DNA of 64,000 nt from the NCBI RefSeq assembly GCF_008728835.1, contig NZ_CP042582.1:3620217-3684216 (forward strand), written 5' to 3'. Under the pieces are notes generated by a model, which was not told the origin of the DNA, ran no database searches, and worked only from the letters and a program-made list of their open reading frames with translations. The stretch comes from Hypericibacter adhaerens (GTDB lineage Bacteria; Pseudomonadota; Alphaproteobacteria; Dongiales; Dongiaceae). Below, one piece after another: positions 17,398 to 26,042 of the stretch (the stretch's first letter is position 1; each line of letters begins with the position of its first letter). The position numbers and the translations under genes are program-made.

Positions 17398-17454
17398 GTG
17401 ACGGGTTGGAAGCCGGGAGAGAGGCTCTCGGCGCCCGTCGCGGAGTATCCCGAC
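17398..17454 (+). promoter_or_regulatory. Structured leader upstream of the ParB-like gene
   Basis: This is the sibling of the element at 15903. The outer stem GTGACGGG (17398-17405) pairs with CCCGTCGC (17434-17441); the inner hairpin is GAGAG (17417-17421) with CTCTC (17425-17429). The flanking GGCGCCCGTCGCGGAG is identical in both copies, while the inner stem differs on both arms, keeping the pairing. Confidence 0.55.
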
Positions 17455-19608
17455 ATGGCAAAGGCTGCCAGGAAGATCGTCTTCTCGCGCTCGCGCGACA
17501 TTCCCTTCAACAAGCTCGTGCTCTCGGAGTCCAATGTCCGGCGCACCCGGCCGGAGGCCGAGCTCGACACGCTGGTCCATGACATCGGCCGGCGCGAGGA
17601 TCTCGTACAGGGCCTCAACGTGCGCGCCATTCTCGATGCGGACGGCAACGAGACCGGCATGTTCGAGGTGCCGGCCGGCGGGCGCCGCTATCGCGCGATC
17701 GAGCGCCTGGTGAAGGCGAAGCGCTTCCCCAAGGATGGGCTCGTCCCCTGCATCGTGCGCAAATCCGACACCAGGATCCTCGCCGAGGACGACTCCCTCG
17801 CCGAGAACCTGCTGCGCGCCGGCCTTCACCCGCTCGACCAGTTCCGCGCCTTCCAGGACATGCTCGACAAGGGCATGACCGAGGAGGAAATCGCGGCCGC
17901 CTACCTCACGACTGTCCAGGTCGTGAAGCAGCGGCTGCGCCTCAACGCCGTCTCGCCCGTCCTGCGTGACGCCTATGCCGAGGAGCGGATGACACTCGAC
18001 ATGCTGATGGCCTTCACCGTCAACCCAGACCACCAGCGCCAGGAGCAGGTGTGGGAGGCGGTGCAGCATTCCTACAATCGGCAGCCCTGGCATATCCGCC
18101 AGCTTCTTACCGAGACCACGATCCCGGCCTCCGACAAGCGCGCGCGCTTCGTCGGCATCGATGCCTATGTCGCGGCCGGCGGCGCCGTCCTGCGCGACCT
18201 GTTCGAGGAGGATGACGGCGGCTGGCTTGCCGACCCGGCGCTCCTCCACCGCCTGGTCAGCCAGAAGCTGAAGACAGTCGCGGACGGGATCGCGAGCGAA
18301 GGCTGGAAGTGGGTCGCCGTCGACCTCGACCTGCCCTATGGCTACGACCACGGCCTGCGCAAGATCGGCGGCACGTTCGTCGATCTCACCGACGAGGAGC
18401 GGGCCGAACGCGAGGCGTTGCGCGCCGAGTACGACCAGCTCGAGGCGGAGTATGACGGCGCCGACGAGCTGCCGGACGAGATCGATCGGCGCCTGGGCGA
18501 GATCGAGGAGGCTCTCGAAGCCTTCGAGAAACGTCCCGTCGTCTACGATCCCGCTGACATCGCGCGCGCCGGCGTCTTCGTCAGCGTGGACCGCGACGGC
18601 GAGATCGTGATCGATCGCGGCTATGTGCGGCCGGAGGACGAGGCGCCCGTCGCCGTCGACAGCAGCGACGCTGAGACCGATGGAGAACCCGGCGGCGACG
18701 ATGCTCCCGCGACCCCGTCCGCTCAGCGCGCTGTCATCACCATCGGCGGCCAGACCACCGGCGCCGAAGAGGACGATGAAGACGATGCCGTCAAGCCGCT
18801 GGCCGAGCGGCTGGTGATCGAGCTCACCGCCTATCGCACGCTGGCGCTGCGCGACGCCGTGGCCAACCACCCGCAGGTGGCTCTGACGGCGCTCCTGCAC
18901 AGGCTGGTGCTCGATGCGTTCAAGCGCAACGCGCACGGCTGCGCTGTCGAGGCGTCGGTCCGGGAGGTCCACTTCCCCGTCCAGGCCCCCGACCTGAAGG
19001 ACAGCGCTTCCGCCAAGGCCATCCAGGCACGCGTGGAAGCCTGGAAGGCGGACATGCCGCTCGATGACGACGATCGGCTGTGGGACTGGATCGCCGGCCT
19101 CGACGATGCGAGCCGCCTCGCGCTGCTCGCCCACTGCGTCAGCTATGGCATCAACGCGCTCTACGAGCGCCCGAATCCCCATAGCGGCTATGGCGTGACC
19201 CAGCACGGGCTCGACCGGCGCATGCGCGATGCCGATCGGCTGGCGCGCGCCACCGGCCTCGACATGGTGGAGGCCGGCTGGCGGCCGACGGTGGCGAACT
19301 ACCTCGGCCGCGTCACGAAGAGCCGGATCGTCGAAGCCGTGCGGGAAGCGCTCGGCGAGGAGAAGGCGCAGCTCATCGATCATCTCAAAAAGCCCGAGAT
19401 GGCGAAGGAGGCCGAACGCCTGCTCGCCGACACCGGCTGGCTGCCGGAGCCGCTGCGGTCCGCCGATCCCGATGCGACGACCTCGGTCGATGCAAGCGGA
19501 GGTGAAGGCGATGAAACGCTGCCGGCCTTTCTCGCCGACGACGAGGACCAACAGCCGGATGATGGCGAAGTCGACGCTGACGACCCGGCGATGATCGCCG
19601 CCGAGTAA
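17455..19608 (+). CDS. ParB/RepB/Spo0J-family nuclease-like protein
   Basis: The protein has 717 residues from the ATG at 17455. A ParB N-terminal domain (about 15-110) shows IPFNKLVLSESNVRRT and PAGGRRYRAIERL, and a ParB HTH-like part follows (DMLDKGMTEEEIAAAYLTTVQVVKQRL). The long acidic C-terminal half, including a charged coiled coil at about 310-365, is not recognised. The frame is open far upstream, but the ParB start and the leader fix the ATG. Large ParB-like proteins of this kind sit beside ArdC and strawberry-notch genes in conjugative elements. It is not paired with the ParA gene at 33.7 kb, so a partition role is uncertain. Confidence 0.85.
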   Translation: MAKAARKIVFSRSRDIPFNKLVLSESNVRRTRPEAELDTLVHDIGRREDLVQGLNVRAILDADGNETGMFEVPAGGRRYRAIERLVKAKRFPKDGLVPCIVRKSDTRILAEDDSLAENLLRAGLHPLDQFRAFQDMLDKGMTEEEIAAAYLTTVQVVKQRLRLNAVSPVLRDAYAEERMTLDMLMAFTVNPDHQRQEQVWEAVQHSYNRQPWHIRQLLTETTIPASDKRARFVGIDAYVAAGGAVLRDLFEEDDGGWLADPALLHRLVSQKLKTVADGIASEGWKWVAVDLDLPYGYDHGLRKIGGTFVDLTDEERAEREALRAEYDQLEAEYDGADELPDEIDRRLGEIEEALEAFEKRPVVYDPADIARAGVFVSVDRDGEIVIDRGYVRPEDEAPVAVDSSDAETDGEPGGDDAPATPSAQRAVITIGGQTTGAEEDDEDDAVKPLAERLVIELTAYRTLALRDAVANHPQVALTALLHRLVLDAFKRNAHGCAVEASVREVHFPVQAPDLKDSASAKAIQARVEAWKADMPLDDDDRLWDWIAGLDDASRLALLAHCVSYGINALYERPNPHSGYGVTQHGLDRRMRDADRLARATGLDMVEAGWRPTVANYLGRVTKSRIVEAVREALGEEKAQLIDHLKKPEMAKEAERLLADTGWLPEPLRSADPDATTSVDASGGEGDETLPAFLADDEDQQPDDGEVDADDPAMIAAE

Positions 19609-19617
19609 CGCGACCAC

Positions 19618-19644
19618 GGCGGGAGCGGCCTCGCCGCTCCCGCC
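19618..19644 (+). terminator. Strong hairpin after the ParB-like gene
   Basis: GGCGGGAGCGGC (19618-19629) pairs perfectly with GCCGCTCCCGCC (19633-19644) around a 3-nt loop, 10 nt after the stop codon. No U-run follows; CAGGAG for the next gene lies shortly downstream. It may terminate, attenuate or protect the mRNA end. Confidence 0.6.
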
Positions 19645-19667
19645 GCCCCACAATCAGGAGCGATCCG

Positions 19668-19889
19668 ATGACCAAGCTCAGCTCGGCCACGCCTCGCCGC
19701 GTCGTCTTCCAGTATTTCGTGCCCGTCCATGTCGAGGTCGAGGACGGCCTCGTCTGCAGCGTGAAGGTGATCGACGAAACGCCCGTCGAGAGCCCGACCG
19801 TCGTGGAAGGCGATGCCGACTATCTCGCGGAGGCGGTCAAGGCAGCTGATGACGGCCAGCCCTGGCCGTCATGGCAATTCGGCTACTAG
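19668..19889 (+). CDS. Small hypothetical protein
   Basis: The protein has 73 residues with an AGGAG ribosome site 10 nt before the ATG. It is acidic (VEVEDGLVCSVKVIDETP), probably mainly beta strand, and ends in WPSWQFGY. No family was recognised. It lies in a row of small genes between the ParB-like and the methylase/helicase genes and is bracketed by two hairpins. Confidence 0.6.
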   Translation: MTKLSSATPRRVVFQYFVPVHVEVEDGLVCSVKVIDETPVESPTVVEGDADYLAEAVKAADDGQPWPSWQFGY

Positions 19890-19917
19890 CCCGCCTTCTC
19901 TCCACCCAACCCCAACA

Positions 19918-19940
19918 GCCCGGCCATCGCGCCGGGCTTT
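19918..19940 (+). terminator. Terminator-like hairpin just upstream of a ribosome site
   Basis: GCCCGGC (19918-19924) pairs with GCCGGGC (19931-19937), followed by TTTCGCGTTTT and then CAGGAGCCTG before the ATG at 19961. The same arrangement recurs at 20845, so it may be an attenuator or an intercistronic terminator. Confidence 0.6.
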
Positions 19941-19960
19941 CGCGTTTTCAGGAGCCTGTC

Positions 19961-20614
19961 ATGCCCGCTTACACCGTCGAAACGGCCTACCGCGTGCCGG
20001 TCTATCGGCAGCGCACCTATCACGCCGCGACACCGGCCGAGGCCTGCCGCCAGGCCATCGAGGACGATGACTGGTCAAACGACAAGCTCGACTACGAGGC
20101 CGCCGGCGAAACTTACGTCACCGGCATCTGGCTCGGGGCGGATGCTGCCTATTCAGGTGAGACCGTCCCGGTCCCATCGCACTTCGATGAGACCATTCAG
20201 CGGAAGGCCGCGCATTTCGAGGTGCTGTTCGGCCTCCTCAAGATCGTCGTTGCGGACCAGATCTCCCAGCGAGGGACGGACGCCTATTGGCTCGCACGCG
20301 CGAACGCCGCGGTCGCGAAGGCCGAGGCGATCCTTGCCGGTGCGCACGATCCCGACGAACCCGTCACGGCTCCACGCCCACGTCACGTCCTCGCGCAGCT
20401 CCAGGAGGACCGCGTCCGCGACCAGATCGTCGCAATCGTCGAGACCGATCCCGAATTCGCAAGTCTGACCGCGGACGCCGTGTCGGACGCTGATATTCAC
20501 AGCGCATGCGTGTCCGTCGCCGCCAACATCGACTTGTCGGAGGAAGTCGGCGCGGCGGAATTCCGCGCGGCGCTCGTCGCCCTGCGAGCGGCGAAGCAGG
20601 CGGACGGAGGCTGA
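19961..20614 (+). CDS. Hypothetical protein
   Basis: The protein has 217 residues from the ATG at 19961, which has CAGGAG 8 nt upstream; the frame is open further up but only this start has a ribosome site. The N-terminal 60 residues (YTVETAYRVPVYRQRTYHAATPAEACRQAIEDD) look like a small alpha/beta fold often seen in such element proteins; the rest is helical. No function was recognised. Confidence 0.65.
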   Translation: MPAYTVETAYRVPVYRQRTYHAATPAEACRQAIEDDDWSNDKLDYEAAGETYVTGIWLGADAAYSGETVPVPSHFDETIQRKAAHFEVLFGLLKIVVADQISQRGTDAYWLARANAAVAKAEAILAGAHDPDEPVTAPRPRHVLAQLQEDRVRDQIVAIVETDPEFASLTADAVSDADIHSACVSVAANIDLSEEVGAAEFRAALVALRAAKQADGG

Positions 20615-20615
20615 G

Positions 20616-20810
20616 ATGCACGGCACCTATCTCCGCCTCGGCGTCACCGTCTGGGACAGCGACCGCACGGTGATCCGCGCGGCACGGCGCAAACTCACGC
20701 GATCGGCACGGCGGGATCCGGCGAAGCGGGAGGCCCGCAAGCAATTCTACCGCGAGATGCTGGAGCATCACGCCAACGCGCAGCGCCTCGTCGCTGAATT
20801 CCGGCTCTGA
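20616..20810 (+). CDS. Small basic hypothetical protein
   Basis: The protein has 64 residues and starts 1 nt after the previous stop, with GGAGG overlapping that stop, so it is translationally coupled. It is rich in Arg and Lys (RAARRKLTRSARRDPAKREARKQF) and helical. Nucleic-acid binding is possible but unproven; no family was recognised. Confidence 0.55.
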   Translation: MHGTYLRLGVTVWDSDRTVIRAARRKLTRSARRDPAKREARKQFYREMLEHHANAQRLVAEFRL

Positions 20811-20844
20811 CCCCGCCAACCGCCAACCCTTCTTTCTCCAACCG

Positions 20845-20867
20845 GCCCGGCCCCCGCGCCGGGCTTT
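20845..20867 (+). terminator. Terminator-like hairpin, second copy of the hairpin-ribosome-site motif
   Basis: GCCCGGC (20845-20851) pairs with GCCGGGC (20858-20864), followed by TTTGTCGTTT and CAGGAGCCTG before the ATG at 20887. Stem, spacing and downstream bases match the copy at 19918. Confidence 0.6.
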
Positions 20868-20886
20868 GTCGTTTCAGGAGCCTGAC

Positions 20887-21312
20887 ATGGCCGACTTCTT
20901 CACGCACTTCTCCTGCCTTCTCGATGTCGGCACGCCGGAGAACGCCGCGCGTGCGCTCGAAATCTACAATCGCATGATGGAGGAGAACGCCGCCGAGGAC
21001 CCGCCCTCCGAAGCGTTCCTCCTGTCCATCCAGCCCGAGCACGGCGGAACGCAGCTCTGGATTCGCGATGACACGACCGGCGATCCGCAGGCCGTCATCG
21101 ATTTCGTGCTCCGCTGCGCCGAAGAATTCGACCTCACCGGACGGTGGGGCTTTCAGTGGGCGAATACCTGCTCGCGCCCGCGTGTGAACGCCTTCGGTGG
21201 TGGCGCGCATGTGCTCAATCTCGGCCGCCGCAAGACCGTCGCGTGGATCGCAACCAATGGCTGGCTGGACCGCACCCTGTCCACCCGGCCGGGAAAGCGA
21301 GGTGCGCGATGA
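20887..21312 (+). CDS. Hypothetical protein
   Basis: The protein has 141 residues. It begins MADFFTHFSCLLDVGTPENAARALEIYNRM and contains an acidic central part and a C-terminal WGFQWANTCSRPRVNAFGGGAHVLNLGRR segment. It resembles small proteins of unknown function from alphaproteobacterial conjugative elements; no catalytic motif is seen. It overlaps the next gene by 4 nt. Confidence 0.65.
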   Translation: MADFFTHFSCLLDVGTPENAARALEIYNRMMEENAAEDPPSEAFLLSIQPEHGGTQLWIRDDTTGDPQAVIDFVLRCAEEFDLTGRWGFQWANTCSRPRVNAFGGGAHVLNLGRRKTVAWIATNGWLDRTLSTRPGKRGAR

Positions 21313-21551
21313 GCATCCCCGATCACGCGCGCGCCAATTTCGCGACGCTGCTCCGTGCTGCGGCGGACGGCAAACTCGCGCTCATGGAGTGCACCGATGC
21401 CGTTACCGGCGAGCCGCGCTACGTCATCTGCGCCGTGGGGCGCGACGGCACGGATTTCGTGTTTACGCCCTTCGGCCATCTCGCCGACGGCAACCCCTTC
21501 GACGCCTATGTTCCTCCTTCGGTAACCCTGCCGGACGAACCGGCTTCCTGA
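21309..21551 (+). CDS. Small hypothetical protein (DUF6117-like)
   Basis: The protein has 80 residues. ARANFATLLRAAADGKLALMECTDAVTGEPRYVICAV suggests a short helix followed by a beta-hairpin; the pattern is familiar from element-encoded proteins of unknown function. It is coupled to the preceding gene by a 4-nt overlap. Confidence 0.65.
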   Translation: MSIPDHARANFATLLRAAADGKLALMECTDAVTGEPRYVICAVGRDGTDFVFTPFGHLADGNPFDAYVPPSVTLPDEPAS

Positions 21552-21593
21552 TCCTCGCGTGCGTGACGGCGCACGGTGAGAGCGGTGACGAGA

Positions 21594-21673
21594 GGGAGAG
21601 CCTGGCCGGGACGGCTTTGAGCCGGTGCGGTCCAGAGAGAGCGCCGGCCGGCTCGCCCGTCCCTGACTCTCCC
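21594..21673 (+). promoter_or_regulatory. Long nested hairpin leader of the methylase/helicase gene
   Basis: An outer stem pairs GGGAGAG (21594-21600) with CTCTCCC (21667-21673), and a second stem pairs GGGACGG (21608-21614) with CCGTCCC (21657-21663). It ends 13 nt before the ATG at 21687. It uses the same word types (GAGAG, GACGG, CCCGTC) as the leaders at 15903 and 17398 and may be a diverged third copy. Confidence 0.45.
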
Positions 21674-21686
21674 GAGGTTCACCGAC

Positions 21687-24600
21687 ATGATGCCATCAAC
21701 CGCCTTCGCGGCCGCCCCTGCGGTCGCGGCGTCGCCGCTTGCGTCTCCCTCCGATATTGCTCGCTGCATTGGCGCAGCCGCGCACCATCTCCTTCCGCAT
21801 CTCGAACAGGGCCGTCAGGTTGACGCGGCGATCCTTCGCGCCGCGATGGAGCATGCCTTCGGCGGCTCCGATGCGTCCGGCGCCTGGGACTGGAAGACGG
21901 CCTACGACGCCTGCGAGGCCGCGACCGTCCTGTTTCTCCGCAAATACGGAAAGGCGCTTCTGCGCAAGGCCGGTTCTCCGGCTGTCGCTCTTCCCATGCT
22001 GGAGAAGATCGTCGGCCTCCTGCCGACGCACACGCGCCGCTCGACCGAGAGCGAGACCTTCCAGCAATTCTCGACACCGATCCCACTCGGCCTCGCGGTC
22101 GCGACGGCCGCCGCCATCGCCCCGGCCGACCGGGTGCTCGAGCCCTCGGCCGGCACCGGCCTGCTCGCCATCCTCGCCGAGATGGCGGCCGGATCGCTTG
22201 CCCTCAACGAGCTGGCGAAGACCCGCGCCGGCCTTCTCGCCCTCCTCTTTCCGGCCATCGCCGTGAGCCGACATGACGCCGCGCAGATTCACGACCACCT
22301 CGACGCCGCCATCGTGCCGAGCGTCGTCATCATGAACCCGCCCTTCTCGGCGATGGCCAACGTGCAGGGCCGCATGGCGGATGCCGCGTATCGGCACATC
22401 GACTCGGCGCTGGCGCGGCTCGCCGATGGCGGCCGCCTGGTCGCGATCACCGGCGCCAATTTTGCGCCCGACGCACCGGCCTGGCGCGACGCCTATGTCC
22501 GGCTTCAGGAGCGCGGTCGCGTCGTCTTCTCCGCGGCGATCGATGGCCGCGTCTATGCCAGGCACGGCACGACATTCCCGACGCGCCTGACCGTCATCGA
22601 CAAGCGGCCGGCTGACGATCCGACGGCTTTCCCGGCTGCGCCCGGCGTCGCGCCGGATGTCGCCACGCTGCTGGCCTGGATCACGGAGCACGTTCCGGCG
22701 CGGCTGCCGGTCGAGGCCTCCGTCGCCGTGCCGTCAGTCGCCACACCGCGCCCCGTTCGCGGCGGCGTCGCACGCACCGCCCAAGCCGCATCGCGGCCGG
22801 CGATGGCGCCCGCACCTGAAGGCATCGATCTCGCCTATGAGACGGTCGATTGGACGCCGCCGCAAGGCGCGCGCCTCTCCGATTCCATCTACGAGGACTA
22901 TGCGCTCCAGAGCATCCGGATTCCCGGCGCTCAGGACCATCCGACGCAGCTCGTCCAGTCGGCGGCGATGGCCTCCGTCGCGCCGCCCAAGCCGAGCTAC
23001 CGGCCACGCCTGCCGGCGAACATTCTCAGCCTGCTCTCGGGCGCCCAGCTCGAAACGGTGATCTATGCCGGCGAGGCGCACTCGGGCTACCTTGCCGGCG
23101 CCTGGACCGTCGACGAGACCTTCGACGTCGTCACAGCGGCAGCCGAGGACGCCAAAGGGGCCGCCCGATTCCGCCGCGGCTTCATGATCGGCGACGGCAC
23201 GGGCGTCGGCAAAGGGCGCGCGTCCGCCGGCATCATCCTGGACAACTGGATGCAGGGCCGCCGCAAGGCGGTGTGGATCTCGAAAAGCGACAAGCTCATC
23301 GAGGACGCGCAGCGCGACTGGTCGGCGCTTGGCATGGAGCGGCTGCTCATCACGCCGCTCTCCCGCTTCCCGCAGGGCAAGCCGATCACGCTGCGGGAGG
23401 GCATCCTATTTCTAACCTATGCCACGCTGCGGTCCGACGACCGCGGCGAACGCCTTTCCCGCGTCCGGCAGATCGTCGAATGGTTGGGCTCCGACTTCGA
23501 CGGAGTAATCATTTTCGACGAAGCGCACGCGATGCAGAACGCGGTCGGCGCCAAGAGCGAGCGCGGCGATCAGGAGGCCTCGCAGCAGGGCCGCGCGGGC
23601 CTGCGCCTCCAGCATGCGCTCCCAGATGCTCGCGTTGTGTACGTCTCCGCCACCGGCGCGACGACCGTGCACAATCTCGCCTATGCGCAGCGGCTCGGCC
23701 TCTGGGGGAGCGATGACTTCCCGTTCTCGACGCGCGCGGAGTTCGTGGAGGCGATCGAAGCCGGCGGTGTCGCCGCGATGGAGGTCCTCGCCCGCGACCT
23801 GCGCGCGCTTGGGCTTTACACCTCGCGCTCGCTCTCCTTCGACGGCGTCGAATACGAACTGGTCGAGCATGCTCTGACGCCCGAGCAAACGCGCATCTAC
23901 GACGCCTACGCCGACGCCTTCGCGATCATCCACAACAACCTCGATGCCGCCATGCGGGCGGCCAACATCACAGGCGGCAGCGAGGGCGGATCGGGCACGC
24001 TGAACCGGCAGGCCAAGGCGGCCGCGCGATCGGCGTTCGAGAGTGCGAAGCAGCGCTTCTTCGGACACCTGCTCACCAGCATGAAGACGCCGACGCTGAT
24101 CCGCGCGATCGAGCGCGATCTCGAGGAAGGCCACGCCGCCGTCATCCAGATCGTCTCGACGGGCGAAGCCCTGATGGAGCGGCGCCTCGCCGAACTGCCG
24201 ACCGAGGAATGGAACGACGTTCGCGTCGACATCACGCCCCGCGAATACGTCCTCGACTATCTCGCCCATTCCTTCCCGGTCCAGCTCTACGAGCCTTACA
24301 CCGACAGCGAGGGCAAGCTGTCGTCGCGTCCGGTCTATCGCGACGGACAGCCGGTCGAGAGCCGCGAGGCGGTCGCGCGCCGGGATGCGCTGATCGCGAA
24401 GCTCGCGAGCCTGCAGCCCGTCCCTGGCGCGCTCGACCAGATCGTCCAGCACTTCGGCGCCGACATGGTGGCCGAGGTGACGGGGCGCTCGCGCCGCGTC
24501 GTTCGCAAGCCGGGCGGCGCCGGCCGAAGCGATCGTCTCGTGGTCGAGACGCGCGCGGCGTCCGCCAACCTCGCCGAGGCGCAGGCCTTCATGGATGACC

Positions 24601-26042
24601 ACAAGCGCATCCTGGTCTTCTCCGACGCCGGCGGCACCGGGCGCAGCTACCACGCCGAGCTTTCCGCGAGGAACACGCGCCTGCGCGTGCACTACCTGCT
24701 CGAACCCGGCTGGAAGGCGGATACGGCCATCCAGGGCCTCGGCCGCACGCACCGGACCAACCAGAAGCAGCCGCCGCTGTTCAGGCCCGTCGCCACGAAC
24801 GTCAAGGCCGAGAAGCGCTTCCTCAGCACCATCGCGCGCCGGCTCGACACCCTCGGGGCGATCACGCGCGGCCAGCGGGAGACCGCCGGCCAGGGCCTGT
24901 TCCGCCCGGAGGACAATCTGGAATCCCACTATGCGCGCGACGCCTTGCGCCAGCTCTACGTGCTGCTCGCCCGCGGCAGGATCGAGGGCTGTTCTCTCGA
25001 GCGCTTCGAGGCAACCACCGGCCTGACGCTCACCGATGCGAGCGGGCTCAAGGACCAGTTGCCCGGCATCAGCACGTTCCTCAACCGCATGCTCGCGCTG
25101 ACCATCGAGCTCCAGGGTGTGCTCTTCACGGCATTCGAGCAGCTTCTCAACGCGCGCATCGAGGGTGCCATCGCCGCCGGCACCTATGATGTCGGGCTGG
25201 AGACGCTGCGGGCCGAGAGCTTCGTCGTCACCGGCCGGCAGACGATCTATACCCATCCCGGCACGGGCGCCGAGACGCGATTGCTGACCATCAAGCAGCG
25301 CCAGCGCAACCGGCCCGTCACGCTCGACGAAGCCTTGAGCCGGCTGCGCGAACGCGGGGCACGGCTTCTTGTCAACGCGCGGTCCGGCCGCGCCGCCGTG
25401 CAGGTCCATGCCCCGTCCGTCATGCTCGACGATGGCGAAGTCGAGTACCGCGTCCGCCTGATCCGGCCGATGGAAGCGCCAAACGTGTCCCTCCGCGCGA
25501 TGACGGAGAGCCACTGGCAGGATGCCGACGAGGCGAGCTTCGCGGCCGCCTGGACGGCCGAGCTCGCCGAGGTGCCCGCGTTCACCGACTCGACCTTGCA
25601 CATGGTCTCCGGCCTGCTGCTGCCGATCTGGAAGCGGCTCCCCAACGAGTCGACCCGCGTCTATCGCCTGCAGACCGACGACGGCGAGCGCATCATCGGC
25701 CGCAAGGTTTCCCCGGCCTGGGCGGCCACGGCAACCGCGACCGGCCTGCCTGCGCTGACGCCGGACGAGGCCTTTGCCGCCTTGATCGAGGGCAAGACCG
25801 TCATCGACCTCGCCGAGGGGCTTCAGCTTCGTCGCGTCCGGGTGATGGGCGGTCATCGCATCGAGCTGTCGGGCTTCACCGACACCATGCGCGAGCGGCT
25901 CACGGCCTACGGCCTCTTCCACGAGATCATCTCGTGGAAGCTGCGCCTGTTCGTGCCCACCGACGCCAGCGGTCCCGCGATCCTCGCGAGGGTGATGGAC
26001 CGCTATCCCATCGAGCGCGTCGCCGAGCGGGAGGCGGTGTGA
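21687..26042 (+). CDS. Strawberry-notch-type methylase/helicase fusion
   Basis: The protein has 1451 residues. An N6-methylase-like domain comes first, with motif I VLEPSAGTGLL (about 150-160) and motif IV NPPF (217-220). A strawberry-notch-type SF2 helicase follows, with a P-loop GDGTGVGKG (about 501-509), a DEAH box (about 610) and a motif VI-like GLGRTHRTNQ (about 1017-1026). The last 350 residues belong to the helicase C-terminal domain and tail. Such giants are a hallmark of ArdC-carrying conjugative elements. The methylase may protect the element's own DNA, with the helicase remodelling DNA on entry (inference). Confidence 0.9.
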   Translation: MMPSTAFAAAPAVAASPLASPSDIARCIGAAAHHLLPHLEQGRQVDAAILRAAMEHAFGGSDASGAWDWKTAYDACEAATVLFLRKYGKALLRKAGSPAVALPMLEKIVGLLPTHTRRSTESETFQQFSTPIPLGLAVATAAAIAPADRVLEPSAGTGLLAILAEMAAGSLALNELAKTRAGLLALLFPAIAVSRHDAAQIHDHLDAAIVPSVVIMNPPFSAMANVQGRMADAAYRHIDSALARLADGGRLVAITGANFAPDAPAWRDAYVRLQERGRVVFSAAIDGRVYARHGTTFPTRLTVIDKRPADDPTAFPAAPGVAPDVATLLAWITEHVPARLPVEASVAVPSVATPRPVRGGVARTAQAASRPAMAPAPEGIDLAYETVDWTPPQGARLSDSIYEDYALQSIRIPGAQDHPTQLVQSAAMASVAPPKPSYRPRLPANILSLLSGAQLETVIYAGEAHSGYLAGAWTVDETFDVVTAAAEDAKGAARFRRGFMIGDGTGVGKGRASAGIILDNWMQGRRKAVWISKSDKLIEDAQRDWSALGMERLLITPLSRFPQGKPITLREGILFLTYATLRSDDRGERLSRVRQIVEWLGSDFDGVIIFDEAHAMQNAVGAKSERGDQEASQQGRAGLRLQHALPDARVVYVSATGATTVHNLAYAQRLGLWGSDDFPFSTRAEFVEAIEAGGVAAMEVLARDLRALGLYTSRSLSFDGVEYELVEHALTPEQTRIYDAYADAFAIIHNNLDAAMRAANITGGSEGGSGTLNRQAKAAARSAFESAKQRFFGHLLTSMKTPTLIRAIERDLEEGHAAVIQIVSTGEALMERRLAELPTEEWNDVRVDITPREYVLDYLAHSFPVQLYEPYTDSEGKLSSRPVYRDGQPVESREAVARRDALIAKLASLQPVPGALDQIVQHFGADMVAEVTGRSRRVVRKPGGAGRSDRLVVETRAASANLAEAQAFMDDHKRILVFSDAGGTGRSYHAELSARNTRLRVHYLLEPGWKADTAIQGLGRTHRTNQKQPPLFRPVATNVKAEKRFLSTIARRLDTLGAITRGQRETAGQGLFRPEDNLESHYARDALRQLYVLLARGRIEGCSLERFEATTGLTLTDASGLKDQLPGISTFLNRMLALTIELQGVLFTAFEQLLNARIEGAIAAGTYDVGLETLRAESFVVTGRQTIYTHPGTGAETRLLTIKQRQRNRPVTLDEALSRLRERGARLLVNARSGRAAVQVHAPSVMLDDGEVEYRVRLIRPMEAPNVSLRAMTESHWQDADEASFAAAWTAELAEVPAFTDSTLHMVSGLLLPIWKRLPNESTRVYRLQTDDGERIIGRKVSPAWAATATATGLPALTPDEAFAALIEGKTVIDLAEGLQLRRVRVMGGHRIELSGFTDTMRERLTAYGLFHEIISWKLRLFVPTDASGPAILARVMDRYPIERVAEREAV

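Noticed and set aside
17164..19653. Open frame of 829 codons antisense to the ParB-like gene
   Set aside because: The plus strand encodes a recognisable ParB domain with a proper start. Long antisense frames are expected in GC-rich genes; the protein shows no domain.
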